51,505 bases of DNA. Source: Opitutales bacterium. Its GTDB lineage: Bacteria > Verrucomicrobiota > Verrucomicrobiia > Opitutales > JAJFLR01. The translations under genes were made by a program, and so were the position numbers. The DNA lies in NCBI GenBank assembly GCA_021772565.1, contig JAJFLR010000044.1, positions 1 through 51,505 on the forward strand, given 5' to 3'. Of this stretch, positions 33,485 through 40,795 are shown piece by piece. The notes under the pieces were generated by a model that saw only the letters and a program-made list of their open reading frames with translations, made no database searches and was not told the origin of the DNA. Within the stretch, counting starts at the first letter, position 1, and each line of letters begins with the position of its first letter.

Positions 33485-34180
33485 TTAAACAACTTGAGAA
33501 ATAAGATTTACTACTTTATTATCACTAAACTTATCAGTATTTATAGTTAGATCGTAGTTTAATGGGTCATTGATATCAGTATCAAAATTTTGCTTAATAT
33601 AATCTGCACGCTTTTTATCTTCCTTTTTAATATGAGATTTGGCATTGTCACGTGACATGTTATAACAACTGACCACTCTATTTATCCGGTCATTAATTGA
33701 TCCGATGAAACGAATATTAATTACATTGTTTATCTTTCTTGTAATTAAATTACCGCCACGGCCAACAATGATGACGTTACCTAGTCGGGCCAAATTCAGA
33801 ATTGATTTATTGGTTTTGTGTTGAAGTTCCCAAAGTGAGGGATGTAGGCCGAGCAGTTCCTCTACTGTATTAACAAACTCGCTTACTTTTTCTTCCGGCA
33901 TGAATTTTTCCAAATCTTCCGGTAAATTATTCTTTTTTAGAACATTTGAAATTAAATCTTTATAAAATACAGTCCACTTGCAATGGGATGGCTTTTTGTT
34001 TTTATTCAAATGATCAGCCAGCATGTAAGCAATTGATCTACCCCGTGCACCTGTTGCTCTCGATATTGTTATTGATGACCGACCGGTATCAAATTTCTTA
34101 TTTAATAAATGATTGCCACTATGTTGATATTGGCTCTTCAGATAGGCGTTACAGCTTTTGCCTGATTGGGTTATATTCAT
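33485..34180 (-). CDS. Cytidylate kinase-like family protein
   Basis: 231 aa. It has the cytidylate-kinase-like pattern: ITISRATGARGRSIAYMLADHL as a P-loop-like region, NVIIVGRGGNLITRKINNVINIRFIG, DRINRVV, then KKEDKKRADYIKQNFDTDINDPLNYDLTINT, the family's closing motif. Members of this group are often encoded beside universal stress proteins, as here; the substrate is unknown and probably not free CMP. The first about 30 residues are an unrecognised extension. It is downstream of uspA (44 bp) and the hibernation factor on the same strand. Confidence 0.8.
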   Translation of the reverse strand: MNITQSGKSCNAYLKSQYQHSGNHLLNKKFDTGRSSITISRATGARGRSIAYMLADHLNKNKKPSHCKWTVFYKDLISNVLKKNNLPEDLEKFMPEEKVSEFVNTVEELLGLHPSLWELQHKTNKSILNLARLGNVIIVGRGGNLITRKINNVINIRFIGSINDRINRVVSCYNMSRDNAKSHIKKEDKKRADYIKQNFDTDINDPLNYDLTINTDKFSDNKVVNLISQVV

Positions 34181-34224
34181 ATTTTGAAATCAGTTACTCA
34201 TTAACATTAATATTATGTTCTGGG

Positions 34225-34689
34225 TTATCCTGGTTGGACAAATTCATGTTCAGGGTGTTTAATAGTTAAGACCGGGCAGGTTGAGTGTTGAACAACTTTT
34301 TCAGCAGTACTGCCAATCAGTAAATGCTTAATTGCTCCATAGCCGTGCGTAGCCATAATTATTAAATCAACGTTGTGTTTTTTACTACTTTCTACTATTG
34401 CTACAAAAGGATTGCCTTGCGAAATTTGAGTTTCAACTTCAAAGTCTTCCTTGCTAAGAGAATCTTTTAGTTTATTCATCTGTTGTATGGAATAATTTTT
34501 GATATCGATATCATATTCATAGTAGGTTGGCCCAAATCCATATCCATTCGCATAATTTGCCATTTCATTCACATGTAGTAATATTACCTTAGCACCATGT
34601 AAATTTGCGAATTCCTTTACATATATTAATGCATGGTTCGCAAATTCAGAAAAATCTGTCGGGAAAAGAATTTTTTTTATCTTAATCAT
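34225..34689 (-). CDS. Universal stress protein (UspA family)
   Basis: 154 aa, single Usp domain. IKKILFPTDFSEFANHALIYVKEFA is the start, and HGYGAIKHLLIGSTAEKVVQHSTCPVLTIK carries the ATP-binding G-2x-G-9x-G(S/T) pattern near the C terminus, so an ATP-binding Usp is likely. Usp proteins support survival in growth arrest, hypoxia or other stress. It is 11 bp downstream of the ribosome hibernation factor and upstream of the cytidylate-kinase-like gene. Confidence 0.92.
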   Translation of the reverse strand: MIKIKKILFPTDFSEFANHALIYVKEFANLHGAKVILLHVNEMANYANGYGFGPTYYEYDIDIKNYSIQQMNKLKDSLSKEDFEVETQISQGNPFVAIVESSKKHNVDLIIMATHGYGAIKHLLIGSTAEKVVQHSTCPVLTIKHPEHEFVQPG

Positions 34690-34700
34690 AATTTAATTTC

Positions 34701-35096
34701 TTAATAAACCATTTGAATTTTTGGAATGTTAGCGTTTAAATCAATTTTATGCGAATGACATCTTTTTTGAATCATTTTATTTGAATGCTTTCGGAGTTTG
34801 CGATCCAGTTTGTCAACTAAATGGTCAATTGAACAAGAGATATCATTAGAGTATTCCGACACGATTATAAATACACCCTCTAATTCCAAATGTCCTTCAA
34901 CGACATATCTGTTTTGATGGGATTTATTAGGTCGATACTCAACTATGATTTTGAGATATGAAATGTCTCTTGCATGATGAAACAATTTTTCAATTTTTAT
35001 ATGAATTATTTTTTTTGTGGCACTAGTGAGCTTGATATTTCGTCCTTTTATAACGACTTTTTGGGGTATATCCTGAATTGTTATTTGGTTATTCAT
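34701..35096 (-). CDS. Ribosome hibernation promoting factor / RaiA family protein
   Basis: 131 aa, short form. It has the HPF fold pattern: VVIKGRNIKLTSATKKIIHIKIEKLFHHARDISYLKIIVEY (beta-alpha-beta), RYVVEGHLELEGVFIIVSEYSNDISCSIDHLVDKLDRKLRKHSNK (beta-alpha). It binds the 30S subunit and silences ribosomes in stasis. It lacks the C-terminal dimerisation domain of long HPF. It leads a three-gene stress unit (hpf-usp-cytidylate-kinase-like) and diverges from the FixL-like kinase, sharing a 206-bp intergenic region with it. Confidence 0.87.
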   Translation of the reverse strand: MNNQITIQDIPQKVVIKGRNIKLTSATKKIIHIKIEKLFHHARDISYLKIIVEYRPNKSHQNRYVVEGHLELEGVFIIVSEYSNDISCSIDHLVDKLDRKLRKHSNKMIQKRCHSHKIDLNANIPKIQMVY

Positions 35097-35178
35097 ATTC
35101 TTTTAATTATTTGATTTTAGACTTACGTTTTGTTCATATATTTATAATCAATTTAATTCATCTACTTCTTAGTAATGT

Positions 35179-35248
35179 ATAACATAAAAAAATTTAAAAT
35201 AATATCAGGCACTCCCTGCTATTAGTGTAATGTTTGCCCCTACAAATT
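35179..35248. promoter_or_regulatory. 70-bp intergenic element, copy B
   Basis: Ungapped match to 33301-33370. It lies 83 bp upstream of the hibernation-factor start (minus strand) and 55 bp upstream of the FixL-like kinase start (plus strand). Downstream of it, GAAGTCAAAACTTC (35261-35274) forms a small hairpin. It could hold divergent promoters. Confidence 0.5.
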
Positions 35249-35302
35249 TCCGCTTGAGCCGAAGTCAAAACTTCGGAATAATTTTTTATTAATTAAATTT
35301 CA

Positions 35303-37123
35303 ATGACTGTAGGTATTAAACAGAATATAGAATTAGAGACATTAGCAGAAGCGATCGCACATCTTGGTGAAGGTATTATAATAACTGATACTGTTTTGCA
35401 ATTGCCTGATGGCCCTAAAATCGTATTCGTTAATAATGCAATATGTGAAATGACAGGATATAAAGCTGTAGAGTTGGTCGGAGAAACACCCCGTATTCTT
35501 CAGGGTGAAAATTCTGATCGCAAGATTTTAAAAAAACTTAGAAATGAACTTGAATCAGGAAATACATTTAAATGCGAGTTGTTGAATTATCGCAAGGATG
35601 GAACTGAATTTTATTCTAATTTAACGGTATCGCCAATAAAAAATTCATTCGGAGATTTAACTCATTATGTTTCAATTCATCATGATATAACTGATCAAAA
35701 GATTGCACAGGATAAATTGTGTGAGAGTCAGGACAGGCTTCAAAGTATTGTTGATACTGCAGTTGATGCGATAATACTGATAGATAAAAACGGCATTATT
35801 CAAAGTTTTAACAAAGCTGCAGTAAAAATGTTCGGTTACAATTCGAATGAAGCTATTGGAAAAAATGTAAATTTACTTATGCCGGAGCCGCTCAAACAAG
35901 AGCATGATAATTATATTCAAAATTATCATAAAACCGGTAAAGCAAAAATTATTGGAATTGGCAGAGAAGTAACTGCAAAACGTAAAGATGGATCTACTTT
36001 TCCGATAGATTTAGCTATCAGTGAGATTAGGCATTTAAATCTTTATACTGGTATTATTCGTGACATATCAGTGAGAAAAAGTGCTGAAGAAGCCTTACTT
36101 AAGGAACGTAATTTCACAAATCTACTTATTGATACCGCGCAAGTAATAATTATTGTTCTGGATCAACAGGGTCGAATAGTAAGGTTCAATAGATATATTG
36201 AAAAAATATCCGGCTATAGTTTTGCTGAAGTTTATGGCAAGAATTGGATTAAAATTTTTATTTCAAAAAATGAACAAAGTCGTCTAGTTGAAATTTTCAA
36301 TCAGGTAATCAACGATAATTCATCTGAAAAAATTATTAATGTCATCTTAACTAAAGATGGTAGAAAAAGAGAAATTGAATGGGTCAATACTGTGCTCTAC
36401 GACATAGATAACAATATTCAGGGTGTGCTTGCCGTTGGCCATGATATAACAGAGCAACGAGAAATTGAACAAGCGTTTGCCAATCACGCAGAACAAGTGC
36501 AACAGAGAATTGGTCAAGAGCTACATGATGGTTTGGGGCAGGAACTAACAGGTATCGGAATGCTGGCAAAATCACTTCAGAAAAAACTTGAAGCGAACTC
36601 TTTGCCTGAAGCACATTCTCTCAATGAAATCATTGATTATATCCAGGAAACTCAGGATAAAGTGAGAACAATAATAAAAGGGGTACGACCGGTAGAGGTA
36701 ACATCTAATGGACTCATGCATGCTATTAAAGAACTCATTCTTAGCGTTAGAAAAAATTATGGTATTAACTGTACTTTTTATTATGATCAGCCTATGCTTA
36801 CCGGTGATAATTTTATCGCATCGCAAATTTATTATATTATCCAGGAAGCCTTAATTAATGCAGTTAAGCATGCTAACGCTAATAAAATATCCGTTATATT
36901 TGAACCCGACAAGGACGAATTTATTCTTAAAATAAATGATGATGGGCAGGGAATATTAAAGTCATCAGATTCTATTAGTGGATACGGATTGCAGATCATT
37001 AAACATCGTGCCAGCTTAATAGGGGCAAGTATATCAGTTGAATCTACAATTGGTAAGGGCGTCACTATAATTTGTAAGTTTAAAACAAGTAGTAAATTTT
37101 TAACGGATCTATTCTGTATTTAA
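35303..37123 (+). CDS. FixL-like haem-PAS sensor histidine kinase (three PAS domains)
   Basis: 606 aa, no membrane helices, so a soluble sensor. PAS1 is about 15-135 and LOV-like in sequence but without the photoactive Cys (GETPRILQG). PAS2, about 145-260, closely follows the FixL haem PAS: MFGYNSNEAIGKNVNLLMPEP, then EHDNYIQNYHKTG with H201 at the proximal haem-His position, and IIGIGREV with R221 at the distal Arg position. PAS3 is about 265-390. The HisKA_3 domain has ELHDGLGQEL with phospho-His H408, then a HATPase_c (INDDGQG, SGYGLQIIKHR). In FixL, oxygen bound to haem shuts off the kinase. It is followed by its LuxR-type regulator after 14 bp. Confidence 0.9.
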   Translation: MTVGIKQNIELETLAEAIAHLGEGIIITDTVLQLPDGPKIVFVNNAICEMTGYKAVELVGETPRILQGENSDRKILKKLRNELESGNTFKCELLNYRKDGTEFYSNLTVSPIKNSFGDLTHYVSIHHDITDQKIAQDKLCESQDRLQSIVDTAVDAIILIDKNGIIQSFNKAAVKMFGYNSNEAIGKNVNLLMPEPLKQEHDNYIQNYHKTGKAKIIGIGREVTAKRKDGSTFPIDLAISEIRHLNLYTGIIRDISVRKSAEEALLKERNFTNLLIDTAQVIIIVLDQQGRIVRFNRYIEKISGYSFAEVYGKNWIKIFISKNEQSRLVEIFNQVINDNSSEKIINVILTKDGRKREIEWVNTVLYDIDNNIQGVLAVGHDITEQREIEQAFANHAEQVQQRIGQELHDGLGQELTGIGMLAKSLQKKLEANSLPEAHSLNEIIDYIQETQDKVRTIIKGVRPVEVTSNGLMHAIKELILSVRKNYGINCTFYYDQPMLTGDNFIASQIYYIIQEALINAVKHANANKISVIFEPDKDEFILKINDDGQGILKSSDSISGYGLQIIKHRASLIGASISVESTIGKGVTIICKFKTSSKFLTDLFCI

Positions 37124-37137
37124 AGGTATGAGCATCC

Positions 37138-37794
37138 ATGAATAATCATATATACAAAATTTTGCTTATTGATGATCATCCATTAGTTCGACACGGTTTG
37201 TCCGAACTTATTTCAAGTGAACCTGATTTGGAAGTTTGTGGTGAAGCATCAACAGTTAAGGAGGCATTTAAATTAATTACATCACTTCACCCTGATATCG
37301 CAATTGTTGATCTTTCACTTAAAGATGGCAGTGGTCTGGAACTTATTAAACAAGCAACAGCGTTATCAACATCGACAAAATTTCTCGTATTTTCAATGTT
37401 TGATGAAGTGCTTTATTCTGAACGTGCGTTGCATGCAGGAGCGATGGGATATATTAATAAGCAAAATGCTATGGAGGAAGTTATTAATGCTATCAGGCGT
37501 GTTCTAATAGGAAAGATTTATTTAAGTGAAACAATGACAGATCGTTTAATCGGTGGATTTGCCAGTCATCAAAAAAAACAATTTGAATTATCAATAAATA
37601 ATCTTTCGGATAGAGAACTTGAAATTTATGAGTTAATAGGAAACGGAGTGAGTACCAAAAATATTGCTGATAAACTGAATATTAGTATTAAAACCGTTGA
37701 ATCGCACTATAACCGAATAAAAATAAAATTAAACGTGGAAAACTACCATGACTTGGTGCGCCAGGCTACTATCTGGGTTACTGAACAAGGGTAA
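37138..37794 (+). CDS. NarL/FixJ-type LuxR-family response regulator
   Basis: 218 aa. The receiver domain has DDHPLVRHGL, the phospho-acceptor D58 (IVDLSLKDGSG) and a K in the INKQNAMEEV segment. The C-terminal LuxR helix-turn-helix has LSDRELEIYELIGNGVSTKNIADKLNISIKTVESHYNRIKIKL. It is paired with the FixL-like kinase upstream, forming an oxygen-responsive two-component system by inference. Likely targets are the neighbouring nitrite reductase, stress or oxidase genes; the binding site is not known. Confidence 0.93.
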   Translation: MNNHIYKILLIDDHPLVRHGLSELISSEPDLEVCGEASTVKEAFKLITSLHPDIAIVDLSLKDGSGLELIKQATALSTSTKFLVFSMFDEVLYSERALHAGAMGYINKQNAMEEVINAIRRVLIGKIYLSETMTDRLIGGFASHQKKQFELSINNLSDRELEIYELIGNGVSTKNIADKLNISIKTVESHYNRIKIKLNVENYHDLVRQATIWVTEQG

Positions 37795-37860
37795 GCGATG
37801 ACGGATTTACAAATAGTAGATATCTGTTATTTGATTTAAAAGTCTAGAAAAGTGCAGGCT

Positions 37861-38676
37861 CTATTTTCCCAATTGATTGATATAACTGATTACGTTATTA
37901 ATCGCTTCATCATCTTGTAAAGTTAACGCCATTGCTCGCATTTGAGCACCAGTTACATCTTTTGGATCAGATCCTCTAATCCCGTTTTTGAAATTTTTAA
38001 GTTGGGTTGCCATATACCAATCATTCAAACCTGTGATTGATGGTGAGTTTAAACTTTTATTTCCTTTGCCATCGGCACCATGACAGGTGATGCATATTGC
38101 ATATGATTGTTCTCCTTTTTTAATGTCTCCTTGAATTGTCGGTTCTGGTTTATTTGCCGTTAGTGTTGTGATGTATGCGACAACTGCATCAATATCATTT
38201 TCATCTTTTAAAACTAAAGCCATTGGTCTCATCATTGCGCCCTGTATATCATTTTTATCGACACCTCTAAGCCCGTCCCTGAATTTTACTAATTGTGCTT
38301 TTAAGTACCAGTCTTGCTGACCACTCAATATGGGTGAGTTGAGTATTTTATTACCTTCGGCGTTTTGTCCATGACATGCAAGACAGGTAGCATATAACGC
38401 TTTACCTTTTGTCAGTAATTCAGATTCCGGATTACCTGATGCATTATGATTGCTTGATACTGGTGTTGTTGTGTCAGAGTGCTCATTTTTTTGTATTATC
38501 GAGGCGGACTGTTTTTCAAGGGATTCTTTAATAGAGCTTATCCCCAAATAATTTGATACAGCATGTGACATCAGAAATATTATCAAGCCGGTAAAGAAAA
38601 TGATGTTAATTAATAATATACTAGCAGAGATATATGAGTAAATACTGACGTTATTATTTTCTGTTGAATTATTCAT
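37861..38676 (-). CDS. Membrane-anchored dihaem cytochrome c (c4-like)
   Basis: 271 aa. One N-terminal transmembrane helix (about 14-38), a Ser/Thr-rich linker, then two homologous cytochrome c domains with CLACHGQNAEGN and CITCHGADGKGN. Each carries a QM(R)-PMAL/RAMAL segment with the likely axial Met. This two-domain layout resembles cytochrome c4. It should sit on the periplasmic face and shuttle electrons to NirK or the oxidase. It is downstream of the Rrf2-type regulator gene (7 bp) on the same strand. A soluble relative is encoded divergently at 39259. Confidence 0.9.
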   Translation of the reverse strand: MNNSTENNNVSIYSYISASILLINIIFFTGLIIFLMSHAVSNYLGISSIKESLEKQSASIIQKNEHSDTTTPVSSNHNASGNPESELLTKGKALYATCLACHGQNAEGNKILNSPILSGQQDWYLKAQLVKFRDGLRGVDKNDIQGAMMRPMALVLKDENDIDAVVAYITTLTANKPEPTIQGDIKKGEQSYAICITCHGADGKGNKSLNSPSITGLNDWYMATQLKNFKNGIRGSDPKDVTGAQMRAMALTLQDDEAINNVISYINQLGK

Positions 38677-38683
38677 GATCTAT

Positions 38684-39097
38684 TTAATTTTTTTGTTTTA
38701 AAAAATCTGATAATTTTGTTCCGTTTAACTGTTTAAGAAATTCTTCTCTGATTGCTTTGATTTGGTTATGTATCGGACATGGCTGTTTATCATTACAATA
38801 CTCCCACCCCATTCCGCATTTGGTAAATTCATTTCCTATGTTATCTATAGAATCTATGAATTCGTAAAGTGTAATTTTTTCAGGATTTATATTGAGTGAA
38901 AACCCACCACCGGGACCCTTATGAGATTTGAGTATTCCGGAATCGACAAGTTGTTTCAGTACTTTTGAAAGAAAAGGCTTTGGTATATCTTCATTTTTCG
39001 CTATCGCACCTACTTGGCATACTTTATCTGGACTCTGTTGAATAATATAAGCCATGCTTTTCAATGCGTATTGGCACGGTTTTGAAAATACTAGCAT
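38684..39097 (-). CDS. Rrf2-family transcriptional regulator (NsrR-like)
   Basis: 137 aa. The winged helix starts CQYALKSMAYI and continues through IAKNEDIPKPFLSKVLKQLVDSGILKSHKGPGGGFSL, the Rrf2 hallmark. The sensor end has three Cys in KCGMGWEYCNDKQPCPIH, fitting an Fe-S cluster as in NsrR and IscR-type members. Such proteins respond to NO, iron or redox state. It lies between two cytochrome c genes and near nirK, so NO sensing is a fair guess, not shown. It probably controls the divergent cytochrome genes and itself. Confidence 0.88.
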   Translation of the reverse strand: MLVFSKPCQYALKSMAYIIQQSPDKVCQVGAIAKNEDIPKPFLSKVLKQLVDSGILKSHKGPGGGFSLNINPEKITLYEFIDSIDNIGNEFTKCGMGWEYCNDKQPCPIHNQIKAIREEFLKQLNGTKLSDFLKQKN

Positions 39098-39258
39098 GAT
39101 TTTTTAATATAAGAGGTTTAGATAAATTGAAATCAATATTTCTCTCATTAATAGATAGATTAATACATTTTTTGTTTGAACATGTAATCAAAAAATGTAA
39201 ATGATCAAATTTATCTTATTAAAATATATATATATTAAATCTGTTTTAAAAAGTAGTT

Positions 39259-39900
39259 ATGAATCAAACCAAATTTCGAAAAATAATAAATCTATACATC
39301 TTTGTAGCAATCAGCGTAATAGCCAGTCTAACAAAATCATATGCTGATAAAGGGAAGGACTTATACGCCTTGTGTATTGCTTGTCATGGTGAAGATGGGC
39401 AAGGGAAGAAGGAACTAAATGCGCCAAACATTTCCGGTTTGAACGATTGGTATATTGAGGCTCAACTTAAAAAATTTAAAGCCGGTATTCGAGGAACTGA
39501 CCCTAAAGATACAGAGGGTCTTCAGATGAGACCGATGGCATTGACATTGACCTCTGATGAAGATCTACTGGCAGTAGTAAAACATGTTGCAAGCCTTGAT
39601 GCAAAGAAACCTGAAAAAACAGTAGAAGGGGATATTGTAAAAGGAAAAACTCATTACCTTACCTGTACGGCATGTCATGGAGATAAGGCTCAAGGTAATC
39701 AGCAGTTGAATGCACCTTCGCTGAAACATTTAGATGACTGGTACATTCTATCTCAACTTAAAAAATTTAAGGAGGGAATTCGCGGAACAAACCCTAAAGA
39801 TATAACCGGTGCTCAAATGCGCCCAATGTCGATGATTCTTGTTAATGAGCAAGCAATGAAAGATGTAACAGCTTTTATTCAAACCTTAAATGCAGAATAA
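39259..39900 (+). CDS. Periplasmic dihaem cytochrome c (c4-like)
   Basis: 213 aa with a cleavable-looking signal peptide (YIFVAISVIASLTKSYA), then two cytochrome c domains with CIACHGEDGQG and CTACHGDKAQG. Each is followed by LNAP(N/S) and an LKKFK-GIRGT-PKD segment and then a QMRPM segment. It is closely related to the second half of the protein at 37861-38676. It is first in the oxidase gene run and likely donates electrons to the aa3 oxidase that follows. Confidence 0.92.
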   Translation: MNQTKFRKIINLYIFVAISVIASLTKSYADKGKDLYALCIACHGEDGQGKKELNAPNISGLNDWYIEAQLKKFKAGIRGTDPKDTEGLQMRPMALTLTSDEDLLAVVKHVASLDAKKPEKTVEGDIVKGKTHYLTCTACHGDKAQGNQQLNAPSLKHLDDWYILSQLKKFKEGIRGTNPKDITGAQMRPMSMILVNEQAMKDVTAFIQTLNAE

Positions 39901-39915
39901 AAATTTTAATTAAAA

Positions 39916-40017
39916 ATGGACGAAGATTTAAGTGATAAAGTTGTGAGGGTAAATTTTAATATTATTTTAATTGCTACAATTTCCTTTGTTTTATCGGTTA
40001 TTATATTTGCGATGTAA
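39916..40017 (+). CDS. Tiny single-helix membrane protein in the oxidase operon
   Basis: 33 aa, too short for usual ORF cut-offs. It has a short charged start (MDEDLSDKVVRV) and then one hydrophobic helix (NIILIATISFVLSVIIFAM). It lies 15 bp after the cytochrome c gene and 43 bp before coxB on the same strand. Small one-helix subunits are common in haem-copper oxidases, so it may be an assembly or accessory subunit. Translation is unproven. Confidence 0.5.
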   Translation: MDEDLSDKVVRVNFNIILIATISFVLSVIIFAM

Positions 40018-40060
40018 TATTCCATGAATATTTATTTAATTAAAGAAAATTTCAAAAACC

Positions 40061-40795
40061 ATGCTGAGTAGTTTTATAGAAAATGCTTCGACTTATGGTG
40101 TGGATATAGACCGTTTGTTTCTTCTGATAACAATTTTAGTCGGGTTTTGGTTTATTATTGCTGAAGCAGCACTCTTTTATTTTGTAATTTTTTATCGTAG
40201 AAAAAAAGGTGTAAAAGCGCAATACATTACCGGTGAAACTAAACGGCAAAAACGATGGATTACAATTCCTCATAATCTTATTATTTTGTGTGATATAGTC
40301 ATCATTGTTGCAGCGATAATGGTTTGGTATAAGGTTAAACAGTCACTTCCTGAACCGGATGAAAAAATTAGAATAATAGCACAACAATGGGCCTGGACAT
40401 TTGTCCACGCCGGACCTGATCAAATACTTGATACGAGTGATGATATTACAACAACGGAAAGTTTGCATATTAAAGTTAATACAACCTATCACTTTGAACT
40501 GGAATCTACAGATGTTGTGCATAGTTTTTCAGTTCCGGCATTTAGATTAAAACAGGATTCAATTCCGGGTAGAGTCATAACGGGATGGTTTAATGCAAAC
40601 AAGACTGGAATTTATGATATTCAGTGTGCTGAAATTTGTGGCTTGGGTCATGGGGTAATGTTTGGAAAAGTTTTTGTTGAATCATCTGACAATCATAAAA
40701 AATGGATTACTCAAAATTTAAATGAGAATAGGGGAGCAGTAGTTGCAGATGTTAATAAAGATAAACCAATAAAAATTTCAAATAATAATGGTTAA
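40061..40795 (+). CDS. coxB: Cytochrome c oxidase subunit II (CuA)
   Basis: 244 aa. Two N-terminal transmembrane helices (about 20-46 and 71-92) precede a periplasmic cupredoxin domain. RIIAQQWAWTF is the aromatic electron-entry segment. The CuA site is visible as STDVVHSF (His) and QCAEICGLGHGVM (two Cys, His and Met). It accepts electrons from cytochrome c, probably one of the two dihaem proteins nearby. No cytochrome c domain is fused, unlike caa3 types. The coxA start lies within its end (8-bp overlap). Confidence 0.96.
   Translation: MLSSFIENASTYGVDIDRLFLLITILVGFWFIIAEAALFYFVIFYRRKKGVKAQYITGETKRQKRWITIPHNLIILCDIVIIVAAIMVWYKVKQSLPEPDEKIRIIAQQWAWTFVHAGPDQILDTSDDITTTESLHIKVNTTYHFELESTDVVHSFSVPAFRLKQDSIPGRVITGWFNANKTGIYDIQCAEICGLGHGVMFGKVFVESSDNHKKWITQNLNENRGAVVADVNKDKPIKISNNNG

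Noticed and set aside
35303-35710. PAS1 of the sensor kinase as a LOV blue-light domain
   Set aside because: The segment GETPRILQG lacks the flavin-reactive Cys of the LOV motif.
39175-39192. TTTGA-N8-TCAAA as an FNR/Crp-type box upstream of the cytochrome c gene
   Set aside because: The FNR consensus needs TTGA-N6-TCAA; here the spacing is 8 and only five bases per arm match.
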